A DNA stretch of 64,000 nt from Spirosoma endophyticum. Its GTDB lineage: Bacteria > Bacteroidota > Bacteroidia > Cytophagales > Spirosomataceae. The stretch spans positions 62,001 through 126,000 of the forward strand of contig NZ_FOLQ01000006.1 of the NCBI RefSeq assembly GCF_900112365.1, read 5' to 3'. Made by a program: the position numbers and the translations under genes. Positions 42,918 to 52,559 of the stretch are shown here, piece after piece. Position 1 is the stretch's first letter. Each line of letters starts with the position of its first letter. The notes under the pieces were generated by a model that did no database searches, had not been told where the DNA came from, and saw only the letters and a list, made by a program, of their open reading frames with translations.

Positions 42918-43568
42918 ATCTACCAATAAATTTTTAGCGACTTCGTAACTGACAAATACAGTCCGGTCGTTTTCAATCTGCACCAATACCGATTTGTCGA
43001 AGGCATTGATTTCTGTAACGGTTACCGAACAGCCAAGGGTTAGGTTGGAGTGATCGAGGTGTTGCAAAAACTCGGTCGAATGCTCCAGCACAGCTCTCAA
43101 ACAGACATCTTCTCCGGTCGCTACGTCCGACAGTTTACGAAATCCGGTTTCGGGCATTTTGCCCGCAGGCGTTGGAATTGGATCACCGTGCGGATCAAAC
43201 TTCGGTCGACCCAAATACGTATCTAATCGGGCAACCAGTTCTTCCGATCGAACGTGTTCTAATTCTTCGGCAATTTCATGAACAGCTTCCCAGCCAAAAC
43301 CGAGTTTCTCCACCAGGAATACTTCCCAGAGCCGATGCCGCCGGATGACTTGTAACGCCAGTCGCTCACCTTCCTCTGTTAATCGTACGCCCTGGTATTT
43401 TTTATAATGAATAAGTTGTTTATCAGCAAGTTTCCGTAGCATATCCGTTACCGAAGCTGCCTTAGTTGCCGTCATTTCTGCCAGTGCATTCGTGCTGACT
43501 TCTCCCTGCTGCCGATTAGCGAGGTAATAGATGGTTTTCAGGTAATTTTCTTCGGTAAAGGACTGCAT
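42909..43568 (-). CDS. mntR: Metal-dependent transcriptional regulator, DtxR/MntR family
   Basis: A 219-residue regulator that represses metal-uptake genes when loaded with manganese or iron. The ATG at 43568 is chosen; 43592 adds eight residues. The winged helix-turn-helix lies in 1-65 (NALAEMTATKAASVTDMLRKL). The metal-binding and dimerisation domain follows (HRLWEVFLVEKLGFGW, HEIAEELEHVRSEEL, PHGDPIPTP), ending in an SH3/FeoA-like domain. It is divergent from mntH, and the gap holds an inverted repeat of the DtxR type at 43655-43670. A role in repressing mntH is therefore strongly indicated. The last codons lie inside a palindromic repeat. Confidence 0.92.
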   Translation of the reverse strand: MQSFTEENYLKTIYYLANRQQGEVSTNALAEMTATKAASVTDMLRKLADKQLIHYKKYQGVRLTEEGERLALQVIRRHRLWEVFLVEKLGFGWEAVHEIAEELEHVRSEELVARLDTYLGRPKFDPHGDPIPTPAGKMPETGFRKLSDVATGEDVCLRAVLEHSTEFLQHLDHSNLTLGCSVTVTEINAFDKSVLVQIENDRTVFVSYEVAKNLLVDSH

Positions 43569-43654
43569 AAACTCTCGGTTACGTAATTGCAACAGCTAAA
43601 CAATTGAAAACAGTTTACCAGCAAAGATAATTTTTATGTTAAACTTTCTAAAAA

Positions 43655-43670
43655 TTTAGACTAATCTAAA
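43655..43670. promoter_or_regulatory. Probable MntR operator
   Basis: TTTAGACTAATCTAAA is an exact TTTAGA-n4-TCTAAA inverted repeat with a near-palindromic centre, in a form typical of DtxR/MntR binding sites. It lies in the mntR-mntH gap, 86 bases before the mntR start and 86 before mntH, just upstream of a -7 box for mntH. Confidence 0.65.
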
Positions 43671-43689
43671 AATTTATTTAAACAATACA

Positions 43690-43697
43690 TACCTTTG
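43690..43697 (+). promoter_or_regulatory. Candidate -7 box of mntH
   Basis: TACCTTTG is an exact TAnnTTTG match 59 bases before the mntH start. The probable MntR operator covers the region about 20-35 bases upstream, where a -33 element would lie, which explains repression by overlap. Confidence 0.5.
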
Positions 43698-43756
43698 TTA
43701 CGTTATACCTTTACTCAACGTCTTAGGTAGACATAGCGTATACTTTTCTCGATTCA

Positions 43757-45091
43757 ATGGATGTAACGAATACACCAATAAAAGGCTGGCGTCAGGCTAA
43801 TGACACAAATTCACTGGCCGATGTACATAGTTCGGTGCATGTTCCGGTCAACAGCGGTTTTTTCAAAACGCTAAGGGCATATGCTGGCCCTGGTCTGATG
43901 GTGGCGGTAGGCTATATGGACCCCGGCAATTGGGCTACTGATATTGCGGGGGGCGCCCGGTTTGGTTACCGGTTATTATCGGTTGTCCTGATTTCCAATT
44001 TATTTGCTATTCTCCTTCAGCATTTAGCCTTAAAATTAGGTATCGCTACTGGCCGTGATCTTGCGCAGGCCTGCCGCGATCATTTTAGTCGTCCAGTATC
44101 CATTGGTCTTTGGTTACTGGCTGAAATTGCTATTGCCGCTACAGATTTAGCCGAAGTAATTGGTTCGGCCATTGCCTTAAATTTATTATTTGGCCTGCCG
44201 CTTACGGTGGGTATTCTTATTACGGCTCTCGACGTACTGCTCCTTTTGTACCTACAGAATAAAGGGTTTCAGGTGATAGAACGTATCGTTGCCAGCCTGA
44301 TTTTCCTGATTGTTGGTTGTTTTGGCTACGAACTGCTGGTTTCACAACCCAACGTCGGCGAGGTAGTGGCTGGGCTAGTGCCCCATACTGAAATCATCAC
44401 CAATCCGGGCATGCTCTATATTGCCATCGGGATTCTGGGGGCTACCGTTATGCCGCACAACCTGTATCTGCACTCCAGCATTGTACAAACCCGCGACTTC
44501 GGCCGCGACGATGTCGGCCGGCAGTCAGCCATCAAATTTGCCACCATCGACTCGACAGTCTCTCTATTTCTGGCCTTTTTCATCAATGCGGCCATCCTGA
44601 TTTTGTCGGCAGCAGCCTTTCACTTTTCCGGCAATCAACAAGTAGCCGACATTACCGATGCACACCGCCTGCTCGACCCGATTCTGGGCGTTAAACTAGC
44701 GGGGATTCTGTTTGCCGTGGCTTTGCTGGCTTCGGGACAAAACTCTACCTTGACGGGTACGCTGGCGGGCCAGATTGTCATGGAAGGCTTTCTAAACCTA
44801 CGTATCAAGCCCTGGATACGTCGGCTTATTACACGTTTAGTAGCCATTGTACCTGCCCTGATTGTAGCCATTCTTTACGGAGAGCGAGGCACCAGCGAAC
44901 TGCTTGTATTTAGTCAGGTTATTCTATCGCTCCAACTCAGTTTCGCCGTTGTACCTTTAGTTCAATTCACCAGCGACAAGCTAAAAATGGGTCGTTTTGT
45001 CAACCCTTCCTGGGTGAAAGGCTTATCCTGGATTGTTGCCATCCTCATCATGGGGCTGAATGGGTATTTGCTGTGGGATACCTTGTCGTAA
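43757..45091 (+). CDS. mntH: Nramp-family manganese/divalent metal transporter
   Basis: A 444-residue proton-coupled importer for Mn2+ and other divalent metals. The first Nramp motif is [12 protein letters not shown] (DPGN at 55-58), the second is in helix 6, [12 protein letters not shown]; both metal-coordinating sets are complete. About eleven hydrophobic helices are visible, with a charged N-terminal tail of some 35 residues. It is divergent from mntR and carries a candidate operator and -7 box upstream. An iron-specific role cannot be excluded, but the pairing with mntR favours manganese. Confidence 0.94.
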   Translation: MDVTNTPIKGWRQANDTNSLADVHSSVHVPVNSGFFKTLRAYAGPGLMVAVGYMDPGNWATDIAGGARFGYRLLSVVLISNLFAILLQHLALKLGIATGRDLAQACRDHFSRPVSIGLWLLAEIAIAATDLAEVIGSAIALNLLFGLPLTVGILITALDVLLLLYLQNKGFQVIERIVASLIFLIVGCFGYELLVSQPNVGEVVAGLVPHTEIITNPGMLYIAIGILGATVMPHNLYLHSSIVQTRDFGRDDVGRQSAIKFATIDSTVSLFLAFFINAAILILSAAAFHFSGNQQVADITDAHRLLDPILGVKLAGILFAVALLASGQNSTLTGTLAGQIVMEGFLNLRIKPWIRRLITRLVAIVPALIVAILYGERGTSELLVFSQVILSLQLSFAVVPLVQFTSDKLKMGRFVNPSWVKGLSWIVAILIMGLNGYLLWDTLS

Positions 45092-45775
45092 ACACAAATT
45101 CTATTATATACAGAGATCATTGAATCTTGTCTTATCCTTCTGTTCGTTCTACATTCAGAACTGAATGCACAACAAGCGTAATTACGTTATACTTTTCCTT
45201 AAGATCAAACCATAGTGTCTATGCTACTCTTTTTCACTTATAGCTAATCAGTATCTTATAACATAAGCTATACCATTAACTAAATAAAACAGACTGTGTC
45301 TTTATACAAGAAACGATGCCACAGACTAAAAAAAATAGTTGCGCCAAAATTATATTACGTTGGAATTCAGAGATTTATATTGCCATAATTTAAACAAGTT
45401 CAAGTATTTATATCTCATCTATTAAATAAGTAGGGCGTATGTGGTAATAAATTATTTCTTATTACTAATTTTCGTATTGGATTCGCTTTTTACACTGACT
45501 CTAAATCGGAAGTCAACAAAGTTGTTTGTTTTTACACATAGCATAGCAGCAAAGTTATTGGCAGTTAAACACACATGTTAATAATATAAACTTTTCATAA
45601 ATATCTGACCAAAAACAGTCTAATACATTACGTGGTAATAAGGCGTTACTGTACTGACTAACCCGTTAAAGGTTTATCCAGTACAAACAGCTAATAACCG
45701 TCCATTAACATCCTCTTTTAAAAACTACTTATGAATTCTCTTTTACAAACGCCCATCTGTCGTGGTACTGATTTC
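45092..45775. other. AT-rich gap after mntH
   Basis: About 640 bases up to the first possible ATG of the next gene, AT-rich throughout. I see no coding frame, tRNA or strong hairpin; CATTCAG/CTGAATG near 45160 is a weak 7-base stem. It may hold regulatory sites that I cannot identify. Confidence 0.45.
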
Positions 45776-47209
45776 ATGCGATTGAAGCGCATACACTGGC
45801 AGTTCGTTTTTTTGCTGTTGGGTTGTCTGGCCAATGGAGTGACCAGGGCTCAAAACTTTACTCCCGGCAATAGCTCGGCTAAACTCTTCAGTACTACAGA
45901 CCTAACCTCAAATGCCGCGCCAAGTCTGGGAGATACAGATGCGGATGGCGACCTGGATGCCACGGTGGGCACGGCCGATGGTAAACTATTGTACTTTAAG
46001 AACATAGGTACATCCAATAACCCTATCTATTCGCAGCAAACGGGGTCATCTAATCCCTTCAATAGCTCGGATATAAACAACAATGCCGCCCCAGCTCTGG
46101 GGGATATAGACGCAGACGGCGATCTGGATGCGATCGTGGGTACCATTGGTGGCACACTTATATTTCTCAAAAACGTGGGTACGGCCATCAACCCCATTTA
46201 TTCTCAACAGACGGGAAGTACTAACCCCTTTGATGGGCAGGGTAATGATGAGAACCCCAATGCCGCGCCAAGTTTGGGGGATATAGACGGTGATGGCGAT
46301 ATGGATGCCATTGTAGGTACAGCTAATGGTAACCTTCTATACTACCAGAACGTAGGCACGGCAACTAACCCAATCTATAGCCAACAGACAGGAAGTGCCA
46401 ACCCATTTGGTGGCTTAGCTCCGAATTTGCGAGTTAGCGCTAACTCTAACTTCAGCCCGAGTCTGGGCGATATGGATGGCGACGGCGATTTAGATGCGAT
46501 TGTGGGCACGGCCGATGGTACGATTCTATTCTTCAAAAATGTAGGTACGGCCATCAACCCTATCTATTCGCAGCAGACGGGAAGCACTAACCCCTTCGGC
46601 GGACAGGGTAACGGTATTGATCTCAATGCCAGTCCAAGTTTGGGAGATACTGACGGCGATGGCGATCTGGATGCGATCATTGGTACAGCCAATGGCAAGT
46701 TTCTGTACTTAAAGAATATGGGGTCGTCCAGCAACCCTATCTATTCACAACAAAGCGGCTCTAATAACCCTTTCCATTACGATCTGGCCCCTATTCTCTA
46801 CACCAGCCCTAACACGATTTATGGCAAAAACAACGTAACTGTGGTGATAAAGGTGGCAGAACTCAATGGGGTAGCCAGCACGGGGATTGTTTCACTGTAT
46901 ATCGCCAAAGACTCCATGTTACCGCTGAACTTCGATCCGAATGCGACCAGTATTCCAGGCTATCCCGGCTCTGTGCAGAACGATCAGTGGAACTTTGATG
47001 GGGAATCTAATTCGGCATTCTACATTCTGACTAGCAAGGTCACGATCGGGGGACAGCAGATACTATCAGTAGGCCTGAGTGGGTTATTAAATCCAGAAGG
47101 CACCAAAGGGCAGCTAACGATTAGCGCCATGGTGCTGCAGGGAAGTGAGGACGAAGCAAACACGGGCAACAACTCCGATGCTGATAGGATTGATTATTTT
47201 AAGCAATAA
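45776..47209 (+). CDS. Secreted FG-GAP/VCBS repeat protein
   Basis: A 477-residue exported protein (signal peptide ending in TRAQN); an ATG at 45731 would add 15 residues ahead of the signal. Five repeats of about 60-70 residues follow, each with SLGDxDxDGDxDAxxGTAxG and NPIYSQQTGSxNPF. The DxDxDGDxD loops are calcium-binding, as in FG-GAP/VCBS beta-propeller blades. The C-terminal 150 residues form a separate domain (LAPILYTSPNTIYGKNNVTV onward). The repeats are also strongly similar at the DNA level, which points to recent internal duplication. It is probably a secreted or surface adhesion or binding protein; the partner is unknown. No C-terminal sorting domain is evident. Confidence 0.85.
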   Translation: MRLKRIHWQFVFLLLGCLANGVTRAQNFTPGNSSAKLFSTTDLTSNAAPSLGDTDADGDLDATVGTADGKLLYFKNIGTSNNPIYSQQTGSSNPFNSSDINNNAAPALGDIDADGDLDAIVGTIGGTLIFLKNVGTAINPIYSQQTGSTNPFDGQGNDENPNAAPSLGDIDGDGDMDAIVGTANGNLLYYQNVGTATNPIYSQQTGSANPFGGLAPNLRVSANSNFSPSLGDMDGDGDLDAIVGTADGTILFFKNVGTAINPIYSQQTGSTNPFGGQGNGIDLNASPSLGDTDGDGDLDAIIGTANGKFLYLKNMGSSSNPIYSQQSGSNNPFHYDLAPILYTSPNTIYGKNNVTVVIKVAELNGVASTGIVSLYIAKDSMLPLNFDPNATSIPGYPGSVQNDQWNFDGESNSAFYILTSKVTIGGQQILSVGLSGLLNPEGTKGQLTISAMVLQGSEDEANTGNNSDADRIDYFKQ

Positions 47210-47231
47210 AATTAGTAACTGAGTGCCCTGC

Positions 47232-47286
47232 ATAAATGCGAAGCCGCTGCCCAATAGAGTTCGTTGGGCAGCGGCTTCGCATTTAT
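47232..47286. terminator. Bidirectional terminator overlapping the WYL gene stop
   Basis: Perfect 22-base arms (47232-47253, 47265-47286) around an 11-base loop, between convergent genes. The right arm includes the stop codon of the WYL regulator. Confidence 0.85.
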
Positions 47287-48320
47287 ACAGACTGCTCATC
47301 CGGCGTATCCATTTCATATTTTGCTAGTCCGTTTCTAAGTTTTTGCCAGATTCGTTTTTGTAGCGCTGGGGGCGACAACACCATCATACCATCGGCAAAG
47401 CCCAGAATTTCGCGTTCCAGTTCAAAATTCAGCTGAACGGTTAGTTGGATTACAATGCCATCCATACGCCGTTCGATAACTTGCTGCGAATGATGAATTG
47501 GTTTGGTTTCGACGTAGGGCGCGTGTTCAGTAGCTACCCAGATCAGCACCCGACCAGGGCGCGTTCGCGGGCTGACGGTCACCCCAATAACGTCGTGATA
47601 ATATGTATCCGCATCTAGATCAGGATTGTCTCGATACGGAATCTCATTGGCTGACTCAATACTCAAAATACGGTCCAATGCCAGATTATATACCTCAAGC
47701 TGATGCTCACGAACGCCGACCGCAAACCAGCGATTATTAAACTCTTTCAGCCACCAGATATGAAAGCAGAATTGATTAGGTAACCTAGCTTTAAACGATT
47801 GGTATGTAATACGAATGGCCTTTTTCTGAATAATCGACTGATACAGACTATCCAGAAACGCGAGCCCTTTCAGGTTATCGTTTCTCTCGAAATCGATCAC
47901 CGTTCGCTGATTTGTTGCGGCAGAATAGACATGTGCTTCGAGTTTCTGGACGACGCCACTCAACTGCCCAAAATGAGAAAACCCTTTGAACTGTTTTAGG
48001 ACTTCAACAGCCTCACTGATACGTCCTAAATCCTGTCCGGTCAATGGAATTTGTGTAATGCTGTAGGCTGGATCTTCATAGGTATAGTACTTTTTTTCGA
48101 GCACAACAATGGGGGCATTGTACCCCAGCTTATCACTACGCATCATCTGCAAATCGGCCTGAATCGTTCGTCGGCTGATGCCTTTGTCCATGCCTTCATA
48201 TTCATATAATGTTTCTGAAACAGCTTCTATGAGCGCTTCGAGCGTCCATCGACGAAACTTATTTGTCAGGCAATTATCAATAGCCCGGTAGCGAATCAGG
48301 GCATTCCGGTTAGCTGGCAT
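47283..48320 (-). CDS. WYL-domain transcriptional regulator
   Basis: A 345-residue regulator with an N-terminal winged-helix (NALIRYRAIDNCLTN and GISRRTIQADLQMM, about 1-70), a linker, then a WYL domain (about 150-230) and a WCX-like C-terminal extension. In the WYL part, RITYQSFKA, WWLKEFNNRWFAVG and the RILSIE strand are clear. WYL proteins bind nucleic acid or nucleotide ligands and often control defence or DNA-damage genes, but none is adjacent here. Start 48320 is chosen over 48344. The long upstream gap of about 430 bases may include its promoter. Confidence 0.88.
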   Translation of the reverse strand: MPANRNALIRYRAIDNCLTNKFRRWTLEALIEAVSETLYEYEGMDKGISRRTIQADLQMMRSDKLGYNAPIVVLEKKYYTYEDPAYSITQIPLTGQDLGRISEAVEVLKQFKGFSHFGQLSGVVQKLEAHVYSAATNQRTVIDFERNDNLKGLAFLDSLYQSIIQKKAIRITYQSFKARLPNQFCFHIWWLKEFNNRWFAVGVREHQLEVYNLALDRILSIESANEIPYRDNPDLDADTYYHDVIGVTVSPRTRPGRVLIWVATEHAPYVETKPIHHSQQVIERRMDGIVIQLTVQLNFELEREILGFADGMMVLSPPALQKRIWQKLRNGLAKYEMDTPDEQSV

Positions 48321-48751
48321 GGTGTGAAAGGATCTTTTTCCCAAAAAACTAAAAAAAATATTCGACTACGCAAAAAGGCTGCGCAGATGGGCTAAACCTT
48401 GGTATCGTCAAGTTCACAAAAACACCTAACCCCCGAAATGTTTTCAGGGCAGTTTAGTGGTAGAGAAGAATTTCGTATCCGGAGGCCGGTAACTGCAAAG
48501 CAATCTCAAGGGTCAATACATGGTAGCTCAATGTAGAAGCGCCGAATGAAGTCTATCCGCACGTAGGTAGACTTTATCATTATTATTGGCCTAGGCTAAA
48601 CAATACCAATATTTAAAATTGGCATAAATCATCTTATCCAAATAAATTTTTCTTTTAGATAAAATTATAGCGTTTTTGGGACAGTCTTAGTCAGGCATGT
48701 GCGCAAACGATACGTTTGTTTAACTACTTACAACTTACACTAACCTATTCT
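48321..48751. other. Gap between the WYL gene and the M20 peptidase
   Basis: About 430 bases between divergent starts. I see no gene; it must hold promoters for both sides. The section near 48570-48680 is AT-rich. No confident -7 box was found. Confidence 0.4.
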
Positions 48752-50221
48752 ATGCGCTCTTTTTTACAAGTCACGGCTCTATTAGTTATCGTGTTGGTTA
48801 TCGTGTTGGTTACCGTGTTGTTTGTCAATACGTTTCGGCTAACCTCGCATCAATTGACCAACGTGCCACCAGCCGCACCAATCGTGGTCCCCGACTCCGC
48901 AATTCAGCGATTAGCCAGGGCCATACAGATTCCTACCGTTTCCTTCACTGAGTACACCCTGACAGATACTACTCAATTTGACAAGTTTCTGAGCTACATA
49001 CAGACTGCCTATCCACTTATTCATCAGCGGCTAAAACGTGAGACATTTACTCAATACAGTTTGCTCTACGAATGGAAAGGTCGTAACCCAGCCTTGAAAC
49101 CGGTGATGCTGATGGCACATTATGATGTTGTGCCGGTCATTCAGGGAACGCAGGGTATGTGGAAACGTCCACCTTTTGCGGGCATTATGGAGGGCGGTTA
49201 CCTTTACGGACGTGGTACGCTCGATGATAAAATGGGCATGATGGGCTTGTTAGAATCAGTTGAGTACCTGCTACGTAGCAATTTCCAGCCCGAGCGAACC
49301 TTATTGCTGGCTTTCGGACAGGACGAAGAAACATCGGGACATGGCGCCCAGGCGATTGCTGCTGCATTGAAACAACGGGGTGTCTCGCTCGAATATATTC
49401 TGGATGAGGGCGGAGTTATCAAAACCGACGGCGTTTCGGGCATAAAGAAGCCAGTGGCATTAATCGGTATCAGCGAAAAAGGGTACCTGAGCCTGGAACT
49501 CACAGCCGTTGGCAAAGGGGGCCACTCGTCAATGCCCCCCGAACAAACCAGTATTGGGATGGTGGCCGAAGCCGTTAGTAAGCTGGAACATCATCCATTT
49601 CCAGCCCGTTTAGATGGCGGCATCAATCACATGCTGTCGTATCTGGCCTCAGAAGTTCCGTTTGGGCAACGACTGATTCTGGCGAATCAATGGTTATTTA
49701 GCCCACTTATTGAACACCAGCTGGCGCAGACAAAATCAAGTAATGCCTCAATTCGCACCACAACGGCACCCACCATTTTCAAGGCTGGCGCTAAAGACAA
49801 TGTACTACCCATCGACGCCGTGGCTACGGTCAACTTCCGGTTGCTACCCGGCGATACGGTTGACGGAGTCGTTGAACGGGTAAAAGAAGTGATTGAAAAC
49901 GATAGCATTACCGTCAGTATTCTGGGCAAGGGGAATGATCCGGTGGCGTTAGCAGACCCGGACTCCCCTGTCTTCCAGAAAATCCACCAGACCATCAAAA
50001 GTGTTTTTCCCAACGTAGTTGTAGCCCCTTATGTGATGTTAGGTGCCACGGATTCCAAGTTTTATGCGGGGCTCACGACCGCTACGTATCGGTTTTCACC
50101 CATACCGCTTAACGACACCGAAACACAGGGGATTCATGGTACAAATGAGCGTATTAACATAAAAGATTATCTGACGTCAATTCGTTTTTATGTAGCGCTT
50201 ATCCGCAATAGCCAGAAGTAA
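48752..50221 (+). CDS. Membrane-anchored M20 peptidase (PM20D1/carboxypeptidase-S type)
   Basis: A 489-residue metallopeptidase. The start at 48752 is preferred over a TTG at 48716. An N-terminal hydrophobic helix (ALLVIVLVIVLVTVLFV) anchors it; the DNA encoding it contains three tandem 12-base units. Metal ligands and catalytic residues lie in MAHYDVVPV, YGRGTLDDKMG, FGQDEETSGHGA (Glu pair), LDEGGVI and the C-terminal HGTNERI. The lid domain (AVGKGGHSSMP to VNFRLLPGD) is complete. The family includes yeast carboxypeptidase S and the N-acyl-amino-acid hydrolase PM20D1. It is probably periplasmic; exact substrate unknown. Confidence 0.92.
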   Translation: MRSFLQVTALLVIVLVIVLVTVLFVNTFRLTSHQLTNVPPAAPIVVPDSAIQRLARAIQIPTVSFTEYTLTDTTQFDKFLSYIQTAYPLIHQRLKRETFTQYSLLYEWKGRNPALKPVMLMAHYDVVPVIQGTQGMWKRPPFAGIMEGGYLYGRGTLDDKMGMMGLLESVEYLLRSNFQPERTLLLAFGQDEETSGHGAQAIAAALKQRGVSLEYILDEGGVIKTDGVSGIKKPVALIGISEKGYLSLELTAVGKGGHSSMPPEQTSIGMVAEAVSKLEHHPFPARLDGGINHMLSYLASEVPFGQRLILANQWLFSPLIEHQLAQTKSSNASIRTTTAPTIFKAGAKDNVLPIDAVATVNFRLLPGDTVDGVVERVKEVIENDSITVSILGKGNDPVALADPDSPVFQKIHQTIKSVFPNVVVAPYVMLGATDSKFYAGLTTATYRFSPIPLNDTETQGIHGTNERINIKDYLTSIRFYVALIRNSQK

Positions 50222-50272
50222 TGAATTATTATTCACTAGCGTCATACGTCTCAAGCTAAGGCCATAATAAGA

Positions 50273-50299
50273 GATGACCCGTTAAATAAACGGGCCATC
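50273..50299 (+). terminator. Terminator after the M20 peptidase
   Basis: GATGACCCGTT pairs with AACGGGCCATC with one mismatch around a 5-base loop, 51 bases past the peptidase stop. No long T-run follows. Confidence 0.5.
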
Positions 50300-50480
50300 T
50301 GCCAAACACACCTAATTAAACAAAACCCTTAGCCGTAGGGGAACTATGTATGCCGCCACGTCTGATATCAATACATACGATAGATACTATTATCTGGTTT
50401 TTCAGGCCAGTACAATTTTTGAGTCTGACAGCAATTGTCAACTTTCAATTAAAGCAACGTTAATGAATCTAAACATCGGT

Positions 50481-50488
50481 TATCTTTG
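50481..50488 (+). promoter_or_regulatory. Candidate -7 box of kup
   Basis: TATCTTTG fits TAnnTTTG exactly. A start site near 50495 would give a leader of about 38 bases before the kup ATG. A -33 TTTG is not evident. Confidence 0.5.
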
Positions 50489-50532
50489 CCCCGTTTTGAC
50501 CAGCTCGTACCAATAAGGCGAAAGCCTATTTT

Positions 50533-52485
50533 ATGGAAGACAAGAAACATATAGATGCCGTTACGGCCGCTGGTTTGCTGGTGGCAATGGGTATCATCTA
50601 CGGTGACATTGGTACATCGCCCCTGTATACACTCCGAGCTATTATCGGACCTGAAAATATAATCCGGGCCGACGTTATTCGGGGCGCCCTTTCCTGCGTG
50701 TTATGGACGCTCACGCTGCAAACCACGGTTAAGTACGTCATCCTGATTCTACGGGCCGATAACCGGGGGGAGGGAGGCATTTTTGCCCTCTATGCACTCG
50801 TAAGACGTCATGCCCGCTGGCTTACACTACCAGCTATTATTGGAGGCTCAGCTTTGCTGGCTGATGGTATTATTACACCACCTATTTCGGTGTCGTCGGC
50901 AGTAGAAGGCCTGCGTCTGCTCTATCCAGCTATTACCCATGTGCAGATTATCGAGATAGTTATCGCGATTCTAACGATTCTGTTTCTGATTCAAGCCTTT
51001 GGTACGAATGTAGTTGGCACCGCATTTGGTCCTATCATGCTTGTCTGGTTCGTGATGCTGGGTACCCTTGGGGCTATTCAGATTGCTCATGCACCGGGCA
51101 TTCTTGCCGCTATTAACCCCTACTACGCCTGGTGGCTTCTCTCTGAATATCCGGGTGGTTTCTGGCTGCTTGGCTCCGTATTCCTGTGTACAACAGGTGC
51201 CGAAGCCCTGTATTCCGATATGGGGCACTGTGGCCGGGCCAACATTCGGGTTAGCTGGGTGTTTGTCAAATCCTGCCTGATACTCAACTATTTTGGTCAG
51301 GGTGCGTGGCTGGTGAGTATGCAGGGACAGACGTTAAAAGACCGGATTCCTTTCTACGAGATCATGCCGCCCTGGTTCCTGACCGTTGGCATCGTTATCG
51401 CTACGGCCGCTACGGTCATTGCCAGTCAGGCACTCATCAGTGGCTCTTTTACGCTTATCAGTGAAGCGATTCGACTTAATTTCTGGCCTAAAGTACAGCT
51501 ACGTTATCCGAGCGTTCAGAAAGGGCAGCTCTACGTACCAAGCGTTAATATGCTGCTTTGGGCAGGTTGTGTAGGCGTAGTGCTCTATTTCCGTGAGTCA
51601 TCGAACATGGAAGCGGCTTATGGCCTGGCCATTACGTTGACCATGCTGATGACTACGTTGCTGATGTCCTATTACCTCTATACGCATAAGTATCAAGCCT
51701 GGTGGGTCGTTCTTTTCCTGACGGTTTACCTCGGCATTGAGGGATCTTTCCTGGTAGCGAATCTTATCAAATTCCCGCATGGTGGCTGGGTATCGGTATT
51801 GATTGGTGCAACCATTGCGGGGGTCATGTACATCTGGCTACAGGCGTTCCAGATCAAACTGCGCTTAACGGAGTACGTCCGGATCGACCAGTACACCCAG
51901 GCGATCAAGGAACTCAGTCGCGACATTAGCATTCCAAAATACGCGACCCACATCGTGTTCATGAGCAATGCAGCCCGGCAGTCGGAAATTGAGTCGAAAA
52001 TTATTTATTCGATCTTCCAGAAACGCCCAAAACGCGCCGATATCTATTGGTTCGTTCACGTCGATACCACCGACGACCCCTATACGATGGAATATAAAGT
52101 CAATACGATCGCCCCCGACGATGCCTATAAAGTGACGTTTAAGCTCGGTTTCCGGGTTGAGCAACGTATCAACCTGTTCTTCCGCAAGGTGATTGAAGAC
52201 ATGGTAAAAAACAAAGAAGTGGACATCACGAGCCGCTACGAATCGCTGAGCCGTCAAAATGTAATTGGCGATTTCCGATTTGTGGTTCTCGAAAAGTTTC
52301 TGTCGTTCGAAAACGAATTACCAGCCCGTGAGCGCTTTATCATGAATCTATACTTTACGATCAAAGGATTTACCACCCCCGAAGACCGCTGGTTCGGTCT
52401 GGACAGTAGTTCCGTTAAGGTCGAGAAAGTACCGTTGGTCATTCGTCCGGTCGAAAACGTCCAGTTAAAACGTATTACAACTTAA
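50533..52485 (+). CDS. kup: KUP-family potassium transporter
   Basis: A 650-residue K+/H+ symporter of the Kup/HAK/KT family. The first helix carries GIIYGDIGTSPLYTLRAI, the family signature. About twelve hydrophobic helices fill residues 10-430, including LRADNRGEGGIFALYALV and TTGAEALYSDMGHCGR, both diagnostic. The C-terminal cytoplasmic domain of about 220 residues is complete, which is close to the family norm. It is a monocistronic gene with a candidate promoter 45 bases upstream and is followed by a palindromic repeat. Confidence 0.95.
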   Translation: MEDKKHIDAVTAAGLLVAMGIIYGDIGTSPLYTLRAIIGPENIIRADVIRGALSCVLWTLTLQTTVKYVILILRADNRGEGGIFALYALVRRHARWLTLPAIIGGSALLADGIITPPISVSSAVEGLRLLYPAITHVQIIEIVIAILTILFLIQAFGTNVVGTAFGPIMLVWFVMLGTLGAIQIAHAPGILAAINPYYAWWLLSEYPGGFWLLGSVFLCTTGAEALYSDMGHCGRANIRVSWVFVKSCLILNYFGQGAWLVSMQGQTLKDRIPFYEIMPPWFLTVGIVIATAATVIASQALISGSFTLISEAIRLNFWPKVQLRYPSVQKGQLYVPSVNMLLWAGCVGVVLYFRESSNMEAAYGLAITLTMLMTTLLMSYYLYTHKYQAWWVVLFLTVYLGIEGSFLVANLIKFPHGGWVSVLIGATIAGVMYIWLQAFQIKLRLTEYVRIDQYTQAIKELSRDISIPKYATHIVFMSNAARQSEIESKIIYSIFQKRPKRADIYWFVHVDTTDDPYTMEYKVNTIAPDDAYKVTFKLGFRVEQRINLFFRKVIEDMVKNKEVDITSRYESLSRQNVIGDFRFVVLEKFLSFENELPARERFIMNLYFTIKGFTTPEDRWFGLDSSSVKVEKVPLVIRPVENVQLKRITT

Positions 52486-52487
52486 TT

Positions 52488-52551
52488 ATGAATGATGCAT
52501 TATAAATGATTTGCGCCCATAGTGATTCATCATCTATAATTCATCATTCAT
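52488..52551. repeat. Intergenic near-perfect palindrome of ATTCATCAT words
   Basis: Arms 52488-52510 and 52529-52551 pair with two mismatches over 23 bases around an 18-base loop. They consist of ATGAATGATG and ATTCATCATTCAT words, sharing ATTCATCAT with the palindrome at 41678-41736. It fills the 74-base gap between kup and the epimerase, 8 bases before the start of the latter. Confidence 0.75.
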
Positions 52552-52559
52552 CATTCCCT

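Larger units (their letters stand above)
50222..50532. other. Gap between the M20 peptidase and kup
   Basis: About 310 bases. It holds the peptidase terminator at 50273-50299 and a candidate kup promoter at 50481. I saw no convincing riboswitch, although the middle section (50330-50400) could be structured. Confidence 0.5.

Noticed and set aside
50222..50532. Riboswitch (for example of the c-di-AMP type) upstream of kup
   Set aside because: I could not match the conserved core bases of a known class; only a terminator and a candidate promoter are supported.
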